Positions 49,898-58,386 of a stretch of 61,085 nucleotides of DNA are shown one piece after another. Under the pieces are notes generated by a model. That model was not told the DNA's origin. It did no database searches and was given only the letters and a program-made list of their open reading frames with translations. The stretch covers positions 1-61,085 of the forward strand of contig JAZUMG010000031.1 of the NCBI GenBank assembly GCA_045603545.1, read 5' to 3'. This stretch comes from CAAGNP01 sp045603545 (GTDB taxonomy: Bacteria > Bacteroidota > Bacteroidia > Bacteroidales > UBA932). A program made the translations under genes and the position numbers. Within the stretch, counting starts at the first letter, position 1, and each line of letters starts with the position of its first letter.

Positions 49898-51061
49898 ATG
49901 AGAAGTTTTTACAAGCATTTGCTATGGGCCGTTATGGCACTGGTAACGGTCTCTTGCGGAGAGTCCCGTGAAGAGGCTGCCCGCCGTGATTTTGAGGAGA
50001 TTATAAGCAGGAACAAAGCAGTAGGGCTCGCTGTTGTCGCTGTCAAGGATGGCCAGGTGGTCTATGACCAGACATTCGGATACAGAGATCTTGATAGTCA
50101 GGAACCATGGGAGGGGAATGATGTATTGCGTATAGCATCCATCTCCAAATCTTTTACCGCCACCGGCATATTGCAGCTTGTAGAGCAGGGGAAACTCTCC
50201 CTCGATGCAGATGTATCTGACATTATGGGATTCACCATCAGAAACCCCCATTTCCCTGACAAGCCCATCACCGTGCAGATGCTCCTGTCGCACACATCAA
50301 GTATGAGTGATGCCAACGGCTACTTCTCTTTCGACTACCTCCACCGCGAGAAATCTCCCACCTGGGAAAAGGCGTGGAACAGATATGAGCCAGGGACAGG
50401 ATACCAGTATTGCAACCTCGGCTTCAATACACTCGGAGCCATCATAGAGAAAGTAAGTGGTGTACGTTTTGACAAATATATCTCCACCAATATTCTGGAG
50501 CCACTCGGAGTCTATGCCAATCACAATGTACACGCTCTCGATTCGTCCAGATTTGTGAAGATATACACTTACAGCCGCAGGGACAGCTCCTTCAGATGGA
50601 CCAGATCCGCATACGACCTCGCACCTGAGGCACTTGACGACTATACCCTCGGTTACTCCACTACTCTCTTCTCCCCTACCGGAGGGCTCAAAATATCAGC
50701 ATCAGACCTGGCCAAGGTTATGCTTATGCACATGAACTACGGCACACTTGACGGGGTAAAGATATTGGAAAAGAGTTCTTCGGAGCTTATGCAGTCTGCA
50801 CTCACCGATACCGACCATAAGGATGAGAATTACGGAATGGCTATAATCCAGACCAACGACCTTCTCAAAGGGCACCGTCTCACAGGGCACGATGGCCTCG
50901 CACTCGGCGCATATACCGCTATGTACTGGGATCCTGAAGAGAGGTACGGCTTCGTGGTGATGACCAACGGCTGCACAGGGGTATCGGACAACGATGTCTT
51001 TGCCAATATCCTGTGCGAATCTGTAGAGTGCCTGTACAAGAACTTCATCGGGGAGAATTAG
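49898..51061 (+). CDS. Serine hydrolase (beta-lactamase family) lipoprotein
   Basis: A 387-aa lipoprotein (Cys20 in VTVSC) of the beta-lactamase/penicillin-binding superfamily. SxxK is Ser81-Ile-Ser-Lys84 (RIASISKSFTATG), YxN is Tyr171-Cys-Asn173 (YQYCNLGFN), and the HxG-type third motif is LTGHDGLALG. It resembles D-alanyl-D-alanine-carboxypeptidase-like or esterase-type enzymes. It lacks the C-terminal beta extension of the hydrolase at 34.4 kb. It may be co-transcribed with the methyltransferase 3 bp downstream. Confidence 0.9.
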   Translation: MRSFYKHLLWAVMALVTVSCGESREEAARRDFEEIISRNKAVGLAVVAVKDGQVVYDQTFGYRDLDSQEPWEGNDVLRIASISKSFTATGILQLVEQGKLSLDADVSDIMGFTIRNPHFPDKPITVQMLLSHTSSMSDANGYFSFDYLHREKSPTWEKAWNRYEPGTGYQYCNLGFNTLGAIIEKVSGVRFDKYISTNILEPLGVYANHNVHALDSSRFVKIYTYSRRDSSFRWTRSAYDLAPEALDDYTLGYSTTLFSPTGGLKISASDLAKVMLMHMNYGTLDGVKILEKSSSELMQSALTDTDHKDENYGMAIIQTNDLLKGHRLTGHDGLALGAYTAMYWDPEERYGFVVMTNGCTGVSDNDVFANILCESVECLYKNFIGEN

Positions 51062-51064
51062 ACT

Positions 51065-51799
51065 ATGGGGACCATCTCTGCAAACAAAATAAAATTTGTC
51101 CGTTCCCTTGCACAGAAGAAATTCAGGGATGAACACTCCCTTTTCGTAGCAGAGGGGGAGAAAATTGTGGCTGAGGCAGAGGCATCCGGCTACAAGATAG
51201 AGGAGATCTACAGAATCGAGGAGATAGGGACTGAGGCCATGGCCCGCATCTCAAATCTCTCTACCCCATCACCAGTTCTGGCTGTTATAAGAAAACCTGA
51301 ATTCTCTGCTGAGGATATTATTTCAGCTCTGAAGCCCGAATCAAAAGGGCTCTATCTTGCCCTCGACGGCGTGAAAGACCCTGGAAATCTCGGGACGATA
51401 ATCAGGATAGCCGACTGGTTCGGAGTGGAGGCTATATTTGCCAGCCCCGGCACAGTGGAGGTATTCAACCCCAAAGTGGTTCAGGCCACAATGGGGGCAA
51501 TATTCCGCAAAAAGGTGATATATACTGACCTTGCTGAGCTATGCACCCGCTTCAAATCGCTCGGGCTCCCTGTCTACGGAACACTCCTTGACGGGAAAAA
51601 CATCTACGAAGCGCTCCCTGCCGACCGCAAACACGGCCTTGTGGTGATGGGAAGTGAATCATTCGGGATATCGGAACAGCTCCGTCCACATATTGACAGC
51701 AAACTATTCATCCCACCCTACCCTGCCGATGCAGTCACATCAGAATCACTCAATGTGGCCATTGCGACAGCTATAATTTGTGCGGAATTCAGAAGATAA
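51065..51799 (+). CDS. TrmH/SpoU-family RNA 2'-O-methyltransferase
   Basis: A 244-aa SAM-dependent RNA methyltransferase that modifies a ribose in rRNA or tRNA. After an N-terminal RNA-binding part (VRSLAQKKFRDEHSLFVAEGEKIVAEAEASGY), the SPOUT domain shows LYLALDGVKDPGNLGTIIRIADWFGVEAIF, HGLVVMGSESFGIS and IPPYPADAVTSESLNVAIATAI. It is placed between the serine hydrolase (3 bp) and YitT genes. The specific target nucleotide is unknown, so no symbol is assigned. Confidence 0.92.
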   Translation: MGTISANKIKFVRSLAQKKFRDEHSLFVAEGEKIVAEAEASGYKIEEIYRIEEIGTEAMARISNLSTPSPVLAVIRKPEFSAEDIISALKPESKGLYLALDGVKDPGNLGTIIRIADWFGVEAIFASPGTVEVFNPKVVQATMGAIFRKKVIYTDLAELCTRFKSLGLPVYGTLLDGKNIYEALPADRKHGLVVMGSESFGISEQLRPHIDSKLFIPPYPADAVTSESLNVAIATAIICAEFRR

Positions 51800-51811
51800 C
51801 ACTTGAACACT

Positions 51812-52720
51812 ATGGGACTTGCCACTAAAGAAAAACTTTTTTCTAAAGAATTTTTCATCACATATGCCTGGCTTGCAGGGGGATGTTTCCTCTTTGCCTT
51901 GGGCAATGTACTTTTCGCCGAACCCTACGGATTTGCACCTGGAGGGACATATGGACTCTCTATCGTATTCCACCACCTCTTCGGATGGAGAACTGAGGTG
52001 GCAGCATTGAGTATGGATATCCCGCTGCTTATTATCGGATTCCTGTTCCTTGGAGGGAAGTTCGGAATAAAGACAGTGGTCTGCACCTTTATGATCCCGG
52101 TCTTTATGGGGCTTATCCACAAATTTTATGGATTTGATGCCCTTCTGGAGCCCGGAATCAGTGATGTGGCACTACTGGAAGAGCAACTCCTCTCATCAAT
52201 ATTCGGAGGTATCGTTTATGGTGTCGGTCTGGGTATGATTTTCAAATCAAGGGCCACCTCGGGTGGAAGTGATATAATCTCCATGATTCTCCACAAATAC
52301 ACCCATATATCACTCGGTACATTGGTCATTATCGTGGACTGCTGCATCACACTTACCACTGTGATAGCGTTCGGCGACTGGAGACTCCCGATGTACTCCT
52401 GGATTCTCATCTTCATAGAGGGGAAAGTGATTGACCTGGTAGTGGATGGAGCAAATGTCCACAAGACCATGATGATCATATCAGACAAGACAGAAGAGGT
52501 GAGGAAGATTATAATAGAGGATATCGGACGTGGCGCCACCATCTTCAACTGCGAAGGGGGATATAAGGGAGAATGCCGTAAGATTATTTACACCGTCGTG
52601 ACCCGCAGGGAGGCATCCATCCTCAGACACAGAATTAACGGGGTAGACCCGAAAGCCTTTATCAATATCATCGATTCCAAAGAGATTTTAGGAAACGGCT
52701 TCAAACCTTTGGAAGAATAA
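51812..52720 (+). CDS. YitT-family membrane protein
   Basis: A 302-aa protein with five hydrophobic segments in the N-terminal DUF161 part (for example YAWLAGGCFLFALGNVLFAEPYGFAPGGTYGLSI, GGIVYGVGLGMIFKSRATSGGSDI) and a cytosolic C-terminal DUF2179 domain (VHKTMMIISDKTEEVRKII, GATIFNCEGGYKGECRKIIYTVVTRRE). A TTG at 51803 extends the frame by three codons; the ATG at 51812 is preferred. YitT proteins are widespread and of unknown, possibly transport, function. Confidence 0.9.
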   Translation: MGLATKEKLFSKEFFITYAWLAGGCFLFALGNVLFAEPYGFAPGGTYGLSIVFHHLFGWRTEVAALSMDIPLLIIGFLFLGGKFGIKTVVCTFMIPVFMGLIHKFYGFDALLEPGISDVALLEEQLLSSIFGGIVYGVGLGMIFKSRATSGGSDIISMILHKYTHISLGTLVIIVDCCITLTTVIAFGDWRLPMYSWILIFIEGKVIDLVVDGANVHKTMMIISDKTEEVRKIIIEDIGRGATIFNCEGGYKGECRKIIYTVVTRREASILRHRINGVDPKAFINIIDSKEILGNGFKPLEE

Positions 52721-52738
52721 AAAAAGGGTGTATATTTG
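52708..52738 (+). promoter_or_regulatory. tRNA-Ala promoter
   Basis: TTTG at 52708-52711 (inside the last yitT codons), 19-bp spacer and TATATTTG at 52731-52738, ten bases before the tRNA. Confidence 0.75.
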
Positions 52739-52747
52739 CACCCGAAT

Positions 52748-52820
52748 GGGGTATTAGCTCAGTTGGTAGAGCGTTTGAATGGCATTCAAAAGGTCAGCGG
52801 TTCGATCCCGCTATACTCCA
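52748..52820 (+). tRNA. tRNA-Ala (anticodon GGC)
   Basis: Cloverleaf with acceptor GGGGTAT / ATACTCC, D-arm GCTC..GAGC, anticodon stem TTTGA/TCAAA with loop ATGGCAT (anticodon GGC), T-loop TTCGATC and discriminator A; CCA is not encoded. Confidence 0.96.
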
Positions 52821-52825
52821 CAAAA

Positions 52826-52860
52826 AACCGGTCCCTCCGATGGAGAGACCGGTTCATTTT
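52826..52860. terminator. Bidirectional terminator between tRNA-Ala and pepO
   Basis: AACCGGTC / GACCGGTT arms with inner CTCC/GGAG pairs, T-rich on both sides (CATTTTTAT on plus, TTTTTTG on minus). Serves the tRNA and the convergent peptidase gene. Confidence 0.85.
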
Positions 52861-52875
52861 TATCTATAGCGGGGA

Positions 52876-54906
52876 TTACCAGATGATAACCCTCTCCTCC
52901 TCTGGAAGGAACATTGCACCTTCGGTGATACCGAATGCTTTGTGGAATGATTCAATGTTGCGAAGAGTAGCGTTTACGCGGTTTTTGCCAAGTGAGTGAA
53001 CATCCACCTTTGTAAGGCGCGCAGCCTCCTCATCACGGATATTCTGTCCCCAAATGGTTGCGTAAGAAAGGTAGAATCTCTGATCTGCAGTAAAGCTATC
53101 TACAGGTGCAGGCTCACCCTTACCCTCGAATGAGTTGTGAAGGGCTGTATAAGCTACGCGGAGACCACCCTGGTCAGCAATATTTTCACCAAGTGAAAGG
53201 GCTCCGTCTGCCATCACTGCAGGCTGGTCACCTTTTGCAGGGAGGATCTCGATCTTGTTGAATTGCTCTACAAGGACATCTGTGCGAACCTTGAATGCTG
53301 CAGCATCCTCATCTGTCCACCAGTTGTTCATATTTCCATCCTTGTCAAACTGACGCCCCTGATCATCAAAGCCGTGGGTCATCTCGTGACCGATAACCAC
53401 ACCGATTGCACCATAATTTACAGCATCATCAGCAGCTGAGTTGTAGAATGGTGGCTGAAGGATAGCTGCAGGGAAGCATATCTCATTGGTAGTGGGGTTG
53501 TAGTATGCATTTACAGTCTGAGGTGACATGAACCATCTTGTGCGGTCCACCTCCTTGCCGAGGTCTGCAAGATTGTCTGCAGTATACCAAGCACTTGCAC
53601 GTTTGATATTCTCCCAATATGAAAGTGATGGATCGATAGTAAGTGACGAATAGTCTTTCCAAGTGTCAGGATAACCGATCTTCACTGTGAAAGTGTTGAG
53701 TTTCTCCATTGCCTTGGCTTTGGTAACATCCGACATCCACTCAAGGGCCTGAATATGCTGACCAAGTGCCACCTGAAGGTTCTTCACCATCTCAGTCATG
53801 CGCACTTTGTCGCTCTCAGGGAAGTATTTCTTCACATAAATCTCACCTACAGCCTCACCAAGAAGTCTGTTTGGAACTGCCATGGCACGTTTCCAGCGTG
53901 GACGCATCTCCTGCTGACCAGACATCTGGCGACCGAAGAAATCGAAGTGCGCAGCATAAAGTTCATCACCGGTATAACCTGCTGCACTTGAAATAACACT
54001 TGCAGCCATATAGGCCTTCACTGTCTCTATATCCTCTTTTGAGAAGAGTTTGAATACTGCATCCAGCACCTCTGGCTGACCGACGATTATCTTGTCGAAC
54101 TCTCCGATACCCATCTGAGAGAAATATGCAGCCCAGTCAAATTTTGAGTAGCGTTTGAGGAAATCCCCTTTTGACATAGGGTTATAGTTTGCAGGAACAT
54201 CACGCAGTTCCACATTTGAGCGGAAAGCCTTTGCCATCTTGGTCTCAAATGCCAACACCTTCTCTGCTTTGACAGCGGCATCTTCCCAACCCATCATAGA
54301 GAAAGCTTTGGTAAGCCATTGAACATAACCATCACGTTTTGAAGTATTCTCAGCATCGAGGTAGTAGTCACGGTTACCCATTCCCAGACCAGACTGGTCG
54401 ATATAAAGGACATTCACATTGCTGTTGAGCAAATCTGCACTTACATACACACCGAAAAGGGGACTTCCTGCAGAGGTATGGATGAGAGCTGTAGCGGTTG
54501 CAAGGTGTGAAAGCTTCTTGGCTGCCATAAGTCTCTCCACATCACTCTTTACAGGGGCCACACCCTCATTGTTTAGACGGGTAGAATCCAGACCCATAGT
54601 ATAAAGGTCAGCGATTTTCTGATCTACTGTACCGGTCTCGAATTCTGACTTGGCGATAGATGCGAAAAGTTCATTGAGGCGCACCTCATTATTCTCACGG
54701 AGGCGGTCAAATGTGCCATAGCGTGCAAATTCCGGTTTCAATGGATTTTTTGCCTGCCATCCGCCTGTGGCATACTGGTAAAAGTCTTCGTTGAGAGCCA
54801 CTGTCTCATCGAAGTTAGCACGGTCGATAGCTGGAACTTCGCCCTGCTTTGAAGTACAACTTGCCATAAGAGCAATTGTTGAAATGGTTACTAAAAGTTT
54901 TTTCAT
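52876..54906 (-). CDS. M13-family metalloendopeptidase (PepO-like), exported
   Basis: A 676-aa neprilysin-like zinc peptidase that cuts small peptides. It has a lipoprotein-type signal (LMASC, Cys17), the zinc site HEMTH at residues 507-511 (IGHEMTHGFDDQGRQFD), the third ligand in LGENIADQGG (about 570), NAYYNPTTNEICFPAAILQ, and the terminal motif EEERVIIW (the M13 C..W end with Ile). All family elements are in place. It faces away from the MORN/Sel1 gene; a -7 box for each lies between them. Confidence 0.94.
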   Translation of the reverse strand: MKKLLVTISTIALMASCTSKQGEVPAIDRANFDETVALNEDFYQYATGGWQAKNPLKPEFARYGTFDRLRENNEVRLNELFASIAKSEFETGTVDQKIADLYTMGLDSTRLNNEGVAPVKSDVERLMAAKKLSHLATATALIHTSAGSPLFGVYVSADLLNSNVNVLYIDQSGLGMGNRDYYLDAENTSKRDGYVQWLTKAFSMMGWEDAAVKAEKVLAFETKMAKAFRSNVELRDVPANYNPMSKGDFLKRYSKFDWAAYFSQMGIGEFDKIIVGQPEVLDAVFKLFSKEDIETVKAYMAASVISSAAGYTGDELYAAHFDFFGRQMSGQQEMRPRWKRAMAVPNRLLGEAVGEIYVKKYFPESDKVRMTEMVKNLQVALGQHIQALEWMSDVTKAKAMEKLNTFTVKIGYPDTWKDYSSLTIDPSLSYWENIKRASAWYTADNLADLGKEVDRTRWFMSPQTVNAYYNPTTNEICFPAAILQPPFYNSAADDAVNYGAIGVVIGHEMTHGFDDQGRQFDKDGNMNNWWTDEDAAAFKVRTDVLVEQFNKIEILPAKGDQPAVMADGALSLGENIADQGGLRVAYTALHNSFEGKGEPAPVDSFTADQRFYLSYATIWGQNIRDEEAARLTKVDVHSLGKNRVNATLRNIESFHKAFGITEGAMFLPEEERVIIW

Positions 54907-54939
54907 TATCTGATTGTTTGATATTTCCTATAGGAGGGA

Positions 54940-54947
54940 CAAAGGTA
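54940..54947 (-). promoter_or_regulatory. -7 box for pepO
   Basis: Minus strand TACCTTTG, 34 bp before the pepO ATG; the -33 element is unclear. Confidence 0.45.
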
Positions 54948-54971
54948 TAGAAAATTGTTGCAAAATTTCAC

Positions 54972-54979
54972 TAAATTTG
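54972..54979 (+). promoter_or_regulatory. -7 box for the MORN/Sel1 gene
   Basis: TAAATTTG, 31 bp before the ATG at 55011; no good -33 element. Confidence 0.4.
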
Positions 54980-55010
54980 TTGGAGTGAAGACCAATCAAA
55001 TTCAAATAAT

Positions 55011-56915
55011 ATGAGACTGCCGGAAAACCCATCTAAAATTACACGCAAGAGCTACACTGGTCAGAGGGATGACGAGGGTCGTCCCCACGGACATGGCACC
55101 ATGGAATATTCTGCCGGAAGCGAAAAGAGATACAAGTACGAAGGGCATTTCGTGCACGGAGTCCGCTCAGGCTACGGAGTGTGGCATGAGAACATCCGTT
55201 TCATCCGCGAATATGAGCCATGGGAGTGGGCACAGATGGGAGATTACGACAGCGCAGGCAGATTGATTCATCCGAACACAAAACCCGGTCCTCGTAAAGA
55301 GGTCGTCGATTGTTGGAATGAGAAGTTCAGAGGATGGTGGAAGAACGACGATGCTGTCCATAGCTTGAAACACAAGAAGTACGCTGACTGGAAGATTGAT
55401 CTTTTTAAAGATGAAAAGATTCTGAAAGACCTTCTCGATTTCAAAGCTGTCAGAATGTTGCCGGAACAGATGGTTTCCGAACTCATGACCAGAGACAATC
55501 CGTATGCAAGATATGCATATGGTCTATGGCTTTGGGTATGTCACAAAGACAACGAATCATTAAAGGGAGCCTTCAAAATTTTTGAGGAGTCTGCAAGTGC
55601 AGGCATTGCAGATGCTCTGCAGATGATCTCCAGAATGTACTATATTGGTGAAGGTTATGAAGAGAAGAGCGAAAAGTTTGTGATGAATCGTGAACTGTCC
55701 CGGGAACTGACTGGTCAGGCTGTAGAGAAAGGGAGTATTCTGGCCAAGCTCAGGGGCAATAAAGACGTTTTTTGGGGCACCTCAGAGGTAGATGCGGATC
55801 GTTCTGCTGCCATTGATGAGGCGGAACATGAGTCATCAGCTGCATTTAGCGAATCTATTCTTTGGACAGAGCAACTCGGAAATTTTTACGAAATAGAAGG
55901 AGAACGAGAGAAAGCCATCAAGGCATACGAGAAGTGTATCATCAATGGATATTATGCCCCGATCTACGACCTGGCCCTGATATATCTGGAAGAGGGAGAT
56001 GAGGACTACTATAAGACCCTGATGAAATTAGGTATGGAGCTGGGGGTGCCCGACTGCCGGATTCTGGGTATGGAGAATGAGTTCAGATGGGAGTCTCTCA
56101 GCGGTGACGAAAGGCTTGACATATACCGCCAAATGAAAAGAAATCTGCCGGAAGGCATTGCACAGGGAAGCGGGGTGTGTGCATATATTTTGGCGGATGC
56201 ATTGCTTAACGGCAAATTCGGATATGACATAGATCTGCGCATGGGAAGGGAATATGCAGACATTGCATTGACCTATGGTTTCAATTCGGGTGCATCTCTG
56301 GCTATTGAAGCCGCGGAAACGCTCAACGATCCTGAGTTCATATCGGATGAAGATCTTCTCAGACTCAGGTACGACGCCTTGCGCTATGGAGTTGAAGAAC
56401 AGCTTGATTATGTAATAAAGAACAAGGATATCTATATTGAATTGGGATATGGTGATGATATTGAAAAGGTATGGATGCCTTTGTGGAAAAAGAATCATCC
56501 GGAGGCAAAGACTCAGATCACCCCTTCCGTAATCATTATCCAGCCTTCAGGAATAGCTTCCGTAGTTGAAGCAGATGTGTTCTGCATGTCATATCGCGAG
56601 ATGGCTCAGCTCATAGAAGCAGAAGGCCTTGATGCAGTCCATTTCTCGGCACCATTGAATCAGATTACGAAGGTATGCAAGTTCAAAGGGTACCAGCTGG
56701 CGATGTATGCAGACAGGGACGGATACGCAAAAGAACTGCCAGACAACGCAATCGGCACTATGCTTTATGGAAGCGGGGCAGAAATAAGAGGTGCCGTAAT
56801 CATTGCCCTTGAGGACAACAAGTACGACACCCATCCGTTCCATTTTCAGGAAGACATTGACAATGTCTTGGCTGAGATATCAGATTTGACAGGGGGGCTT
56901 ATCCGCATCTGTTAA
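55011..56915 (+). CDS. MORN/Sel1-repeat protein with C-terminal DUF3846-like domain
   Basis: A 634-aa cytosolic protein with three regions. Residues 15-60 have MORN-type repeats (GHGTMEYSAGSEKRYKYEGHF, VRSGYGVW). Residues about 165-420 are helical and Sel1/TPR-like (GIADALQMISRMYYIGEGY, FYEIEGEREKAIKAYEKCIINGYYAPIYDLA, AYILADALLNGKFGYDIDLRMGREYADIAL). The last 131 residues (504-634) form a separate alpha/beta domain, IIQPSGIASVVEAD ... IGTMLYGSGAEIRGAVIIALEDN, with the pattern of DUF3846-like folds. The stand-alone gene immediately convergent with it encodes the same domain. Function unknown; scaffolding or effector handling is speculation. Confidence 0.75.
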   Translation: MRLPENPSKITRKSYTGQRDDEGRPHGHGTMEYSAGSEKRYKYEGHFVHGVRSGYGVWHENIRFIREYEPWEWAQMGDYDSAGRLIHPNTKPGPRKEVVDCWNEKFRGWWKNDDAVHSLKHKKYADWKIDLFKDEKILKDLLDFKAVRMLPEQMVSELMTRDNPYARYAYGLWLWVCHKDNESLKGAFKIFEESASAGIADALQMISRMYYIGEGYEEKSEKFVMNRELSRELTGQAVEKGSILAKLRGNKDVFWGTSEVDADRSAAIDEAEHESSAAFSESILWTEQLGNFYEIEGEREKAIKAYEKCIINGYYAPIYDLALIYLEEGDEDYYKTLMKLGMELGVPDCRILGMENEFRWESLSGDERLDIYRQMKRNLPEGIAQGSGVCAYILADALLNGKFGYDIDLRMGREYADIALTYGFNSGASLAIEAAETLNDPEFISDEDLLRLRYDALRYGVEEQLDYVIKNKDIYIELGYGDDIEKVWMPLWKKNHPEAKTQITPSVIIIQPSGIASVVEADVFCMSYREMAQLIEAEGLDAVHFSAPLNQITKVCKFKGYQLAMYADRDGYAKELPDNAIGTMLYGSGAEIRGAVIIALEDNKYDTHPFHFQEDIDNVLAEISDLTGGLIRIC

Positions 56916-56922
56916 TTACAGC

Positions 56923-57366
56923 CTACGCCCACGGATCATATCGGCCGTCGTCATCTGTCTCCCGTCTCAGAATACCGGTCAGATCGTCGATGGCTTCAAA
57001 TACATTTTCGATTTCCTCTTCATTCTCAAATGAGGAGATATTATGTTCATTATCTTCCAGTGCTATGATTATCGGACCTCTCACCTCCGCTTCCCCATCA
57101 TAGAGGAGACTCCCCACATAATTGTCCTCAAAATCTTCATCCACTGCTTTCTTGGCAAAACACAGGACCAGATTCTTTTCGAGACCGCATTCCTTTGTAA
57201 TTTTAATCAGATGTTCAGAAGAATACACAACTTCCATGTCCTCGCCATAAATAAGAGATTCCATTTCAGTTGATGTCATGGAACTCATATCTGCATCGAG
57301 GAATTCAGTATAGCCTGAAGGGTGAATGACAAGGACAGTAGGCAGAATTTCGTAAACTTCAGACAT
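56923..57366 (-). CDS. Stand-alone paralogue of the MORN/Sel1 C-terminal domain
   Basis: A 147-aa protein that aligns with residues 504-634 of the converging MORN/Sel1 protein: VLVIHPSGYTEFLDADMSSM versus VIIIQPSGIASVVEADVFCM, GSLLYDGEAEVRGPIIIALEDN versus GTMLYGSGAEIRGAVIIALEDN, and DDLTG versus SDLTG. It ends in an acidic tail ETDDDGRYDP. It is convergent with its longer relative (7-bp gap) and 4 bp after another unknown gene. Candidate functions include a partner, decoy or immunity-like form of the fused domain; none is proven. Confidence 0.7.
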   Translation of the reverse strand: MSEVYEILPTVLVIHPSGYTEFLDADMSSMTSTEMESLIYGEDMEVVYSSEHLIKITKECGLEKNLVLCFAKKAVDEDFEDNYVGSLLYDGEAEVRGPIIIALEDNEHNISSFENEEEIENVFEAIDDLTGILRRETDDDGRYDPWA

Positions 57367-57370
57367 AAAC

Positions 57371-57742
57371 TTACCTTTTTTCGAAAGTCAACATGTAGGA
57401 ATATGAATATCTGCCGAACCAGAAAGATTCGCTATGCTCAGGTTCTGCGAATGAAATCTTGAAATGCGAACTATATGAGGTGTATTGGAACGACGTTTCA
57501 AGTACGACTCCGTCCTGGTGGACTTCAAGAACTTTGAAATTGAAATCCGGAAAAATCAATTTTTCGATTCCATACTGCTTCCATTCTTCTTTTCTTGGAG
57601 AAAACAATCTGACGCCTTGCTTAAGGTTTACACCCTTGAGGTCACACTCGAAACGGTCTTTAAGGTCAATATCTTCTCCGGTTACCTCGTTCTCTGATGA
57701 GGCACATGTCTTGAGGACAAATTTGTAATTATCAAAACTCAT
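57371..57742 (-). CDS. Hypothetical protein, 123 aa
   Basis: A beta-rich 123-aa protein without signal peptide (GEDIDLKDRFECDLKGVNLK, KVLEVHQDGVVLETSFQYTSYSSHFKISF). I do not recognise a family. It lies between the DUF3846-like gene (4 bp) and the YwqG gene (33 bp) on the same strand and is probably part of the same transcript. Small cytosolic proteins of this kind are common around effector and immunity loci, but no such role is shown. Confidence 0.55.
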   Translation of the reverse strand: MSFDNYKFVLKTCASSENEVTGEDIDLKDRFECDLKGVNLKQGVRLFSPRKEEWKQYGIEKLIFPDFNFKVLEVHQDGVVLETSFQYTSYSSHFKISFAEPEHSESFWFGRYSYSYMLTFEKR

Positions 57743-57775
57743 ATATGTATTTAGGTTTAAGCTGTTTATTTGGTT

Positions 57776-58384
57776 TTACGAAGAGTGCAGACAGAAGGAA
57801 ATGTTTGAAAAGTCATCACTCTGGCGCTCTACAGGTATCATGAAATTCACGGTTCCGCAGTCAAAGAAGCGAAGTCCCCATCTCTCCTCCTCGTCAAGCT
57901 GCAGGAGTGACATCAAGCCTTCGTTTTCATTCTCATAGCCTTCTGTCATAGCAGGCATACCGAGAAGCTTGAAGCCGAAGTCAGTCTCTGATGTGGCCTC
58001 GAAAGTCATCTCTTCTGCTGCGAGTACAGCAGGCTCTCCATCCTCCCAGTAATATTCGTGAGTAATCAGGTCAAAGCACTCTTCGCTGTAAAGGACCTTG
58101 AATGTACCTGGCTCCCACTCCCCTGTCCCTCCACAAGGGGCATCAAGGTCACCAAGAAAGTAATCAAGCTCTGCAAAGAACCAGAGCATCCCCTTGTGAG
58201 GCAGTCTGTTCTCTGAATCGAGTTCAGATATATCTTCAAGGCTGATCTGACAAATGAATGTCAGCAAGTCGCCATCTTCATTGCAAGGCCACTCGCATGC
58301 CTCAGGCAGATCAGGAAATCCCCACCAATGACTCTTACCGGTAAGGTCCCGCTTTGCAGGTTGTATGTTTATTTTTATTGCCAT
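57776..58384 (-). CDS. YwqG/DUF1963-family protein
   Basis: A 202-aa protein of the YwqG (DUF1963) family: KSHWWGFPDLPEACEWPCNEDGDLLTFICQISLEDI, MLWFFAELDYFLGDLDAPCGGTGEWEPGTFKVLYSEE and EERWGLRFFDCGTVNFMIP. DUF1963 proteins are often found beside LXG or other polymorphic toxins in Firmicutes; their molecular role is unknown. A frame starts at 58432 but the ATG at 58384 gives a normal N-terminus and is 2 bp after the upstream gene's stop. Part of the minus-strand block at the right end. Confidence 0.8.
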   Translation of the reverse strand: MAIKINIQPAKRDLTGKSHWWGFPDLPEACEWPCNEDGDLLTFICQISLEDISELDSENRLPHKGMLWFFAELDYFLGDLDAPCGGTGEWEPGTFKVLYSEECFDLITHEYYWEDGEPAVLAAEEMTFEATSETDFGFKLLGMPAMTEGYENENEGLMSLLQLDEEERWGLRFFDCGTVNFMIPVERQSDDFSNISFCLHSS

Positions 58385-58386
58385 AA

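Noticed and set aside
54907..55010. Defence system at the start of the right-end block
   Set aside because: No nuclease, helicase, reverse transcriptase, kinase or TIR/SIR2-like motif was seen in the genes that follow; MORN/Sel1 and YwqG alone do not make a defence call.
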